Below, one piece after another: positions 63,267-64,000 of a stretch of DNA of 64,000 nucleotides. Within the stretch, counting starts at the first letter, position 1. The number at the start of each line of letters is the position of its first letter. The position numbers were made by a program, and so were the translations under genes. The notes under the pieces are model-generated. The model saw only the letters and a program-made list of their open reading frames with translations, did no database searches and had not been told where the DNA came from. The stretch comes from an uncultured Clostridium sp. (GTDB lineage Bacteria > Bacillota > Clostridia > Lachnospirales > Lachnospiraceae), in contig CALAAS010000014.1 in the NCBI GenBank assembly GCA_937885015.1, forward strand, positions 28,617-92,616. The letters are read 5' to 3'.

Positions 63267-63301
63267 GCATGGAGATCCTCATGGAGCGTTTTTTATTGCA
63301 T
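63267..63301 (-). repeat. Partial copy C of the 71-bp dispersed repeat
   Basis: 35 bp matching 19263-19297 at 31 positions, including the GGAGCGTTTTTTATTGCAT end. The adjacent CGTGAAGTAT is tandemly duplicated (63302-63311 region). It lies at the same place relative to the T-box terminator as copy B does in pheS. Confidence 0.65.
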
Positions 63302-63332
63302 CGTGAAGTATCGTGAAGTAATTTCCTATGCA

Positions 63333-63524
63333 GATTCGGGTGTCAAAAGGTCATTTTAAGAAGGAATGACGCATGAGAAAAATATGAATCCCAAAAAACT
63401 GTGCTTATTAGAATAGCAAGTGGGAGAAATACAGCAAAAAAATATCTATTTTCACCCTACATGCCCATGCACTTTATTGTGGGAAAGCGTGTTTTTACTA
63501 AAATTACCCTTTTGACACCCTAAT
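63333..63524. mobile_element. MITE-like insertion in the leuS leader
   Basis: About 192 bp bounded by inverted ends GGGTGTCAAAAGG (63338-63350) and CCCTTTTGACACCC (63507-63520), extending with ATTTTA on both sides, and by the direct repeat CCTATGCA (63325-63332 and 63525-63532). It has no open reading frame of note. The pheS leader has the same flanking sequence without the insert, which shows the empty site. It is AT-rich compared with its surroundings. The parent IS family is not identified. Confidence 0.75.
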
Positions 63525-63534
63525 CCTATGCAAT

Positions 63535-63815
63535 AAAAAAATCCTGCATCTCCATATTGACTATAGAGACGCAGGAACAAATCCGCTGCGCGGTACCACT
63601 CTATTTCACGCCCGGAGGCGCACTCCTCTTTTCCGGTAACGGCGGTGTGCCGGCACTGCTTACACAAAGGATTTTTCCCTCTTGGGCAGGCTGCTCCGAG
63701 GCCAGTTCCGCTGTTCCCCGCGTCCGTCTCACACCAGCCGACGGCTCTCTGCTCCCGGTTTCCAGCCTACTCTTCCTCTTCCTTGCATTTACATGTAACA
63801 GTTTCCAACTGTCAC
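63535..63815 (-). promoter_or_regulatory. T-box riboswitch leader of leuS
   Basis: T-box AGAGTGGTACCGCG (minus strand, 63602-63589) is followed by a terminator with stem CCTGCGTCTC/GAGATGCAGG (63542-63576) and seven T. The 5' part has the AGGAAGAGTA-type Stem I start and a base helix AGGCTG/CAGCCT; CTC or CTG triplets near the 3' side are candidate Leu specifiers. Uncharged tRNA-Leu would allow read-through. Confidence 0.88.
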
Positions 63816-63820
63816 AAAAT

Positions 63821-63849
63821 AATTTAGCATATTCGTTCCGGGATGTCAA
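63821..63849 (-). promoter_or_regulatory. leuS promoter
   Basis: TTGACA (63849-63844), 17-bp spacer, TAAATT (63826-63821). The sequence from 63850 to the window end is AT-rich; I see no gene in it. Confidence 0.75.
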
Positions 63850-64000
63850 GCCGCCATCCCGTTTCGATTCAACTGCGTTACTGTCAAGTAATCGTTGGCA
63901 ACTTTTTTTTGATTTATCTTTTTGTTGAAATAGCATGTTTTGTCTCAGTCTAATATCCAGCCATGTACAACAGTCGTTTTCTCTCCCCCTGTATCTTTCC

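Noticed and set aside
63601..63936. 111-codon minus-strand frame
   Set aside because: Lies in the leuS T-box leader and promoter; no binding site.
1..64000. CRISPR array, tRNA, rRNA or prophage
   Set aside because: No regularly spaced repeats, no tRNA-like or rRNA-like segments, and no integrase, capsid or transposase genes were seen on either strand.

Overview
The window looks like chromosomal DNA of an anaerobic Firmicute, most likely a Lachnospiraceae-type Clostridium. Reasons: strong AGGAGG-type ribosome binding sites, frequent TTG/GTG starts, T-box control of aminoacyl-tRNA synthetases, an anaerobic class III ribonucleotide reductase, a desulfoferrodoxin, a YesMN-type sensor system with a galactose ABC importer, and families I know mainly from Lachnospiraceae (DUF4364, DUF5716, DUF5717). 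It is mostly core genome. I see no prophage, transposase gene, CRISPR array, rRNA or tRNA. Family names come from reading the translations; no database was searched.

Layout. 1-5.1 kb (minus): 3'-truncated nrdD fused to a thioredoxin-like domain, then hflX, a TPR lipoprotein and dut. 5.3-10.3 kb: two paralogous YfcC-type antiporters around an amidohydrolase, with a divergent MerR-type regulator. 10.4-19.7 kb (minus): smpB, rnr, secG, eno, nagB, pheT and pheS, the last behind a T-box leader. 19.7-23.3 kb (plus): an unknown membrane protein, an NdpA-like nucleoid protein and a histidine phosphatase. 23.3-29 kb (minus): DUF5717, an actin/Hsp70-like DUF5716 protein and a helical-repeat protein, the best candidate for an undescribed system. 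29.1-30.8 kb: malic enzyme and DUF4364. 30.9-37.3 kb (minus): tig-clpP-clpX-lon-engB, a protein-quality-control operon. 37.4-39.7 kb: DJ-1/PfpI, PAP2, CYTH and a small tail-anchored protein.

39.8-50.6 kb (minus): a sodium-dependent symporter, a YesN-type regulator, a YesM-type kinase, two membrane-anchored sugar-binding proteins, then mglB-mglA-mglC. The binding proteins probably inform the kinase, which would set transporter expression. 50.6-52.4 kb: small unknown proteins and superoxide reductase. 52.5-56.2 kb (plus): a TPP riboswitch controlling a thiamine-precursor ABC importer translationally coupled to a TatD-family hydrolase. 56.2-63.2 kb: L,D-transpeptidase, a winged-helix/ferredoxin protein, a metallo-beta-lactamase-fold protein, a MATE exporter and leuS. 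63.2-64 kb: the leuS T-box leader, interrupted by a MITE-like insertion.

Non-coding structure of note: a 147-148 bp multi-hairpin repeat present twice in opposite orientation (38.8 and 50.6 kb); a 71-bp hairpin-rich repeat that follows transcription terminators (5.2 and 19.2 kb, partial copy at 63.3 kb); a MITE-like insertion with inverted ends and a target duplication; and paired NrdR-box-like sites overlapping the nrdD promoter.
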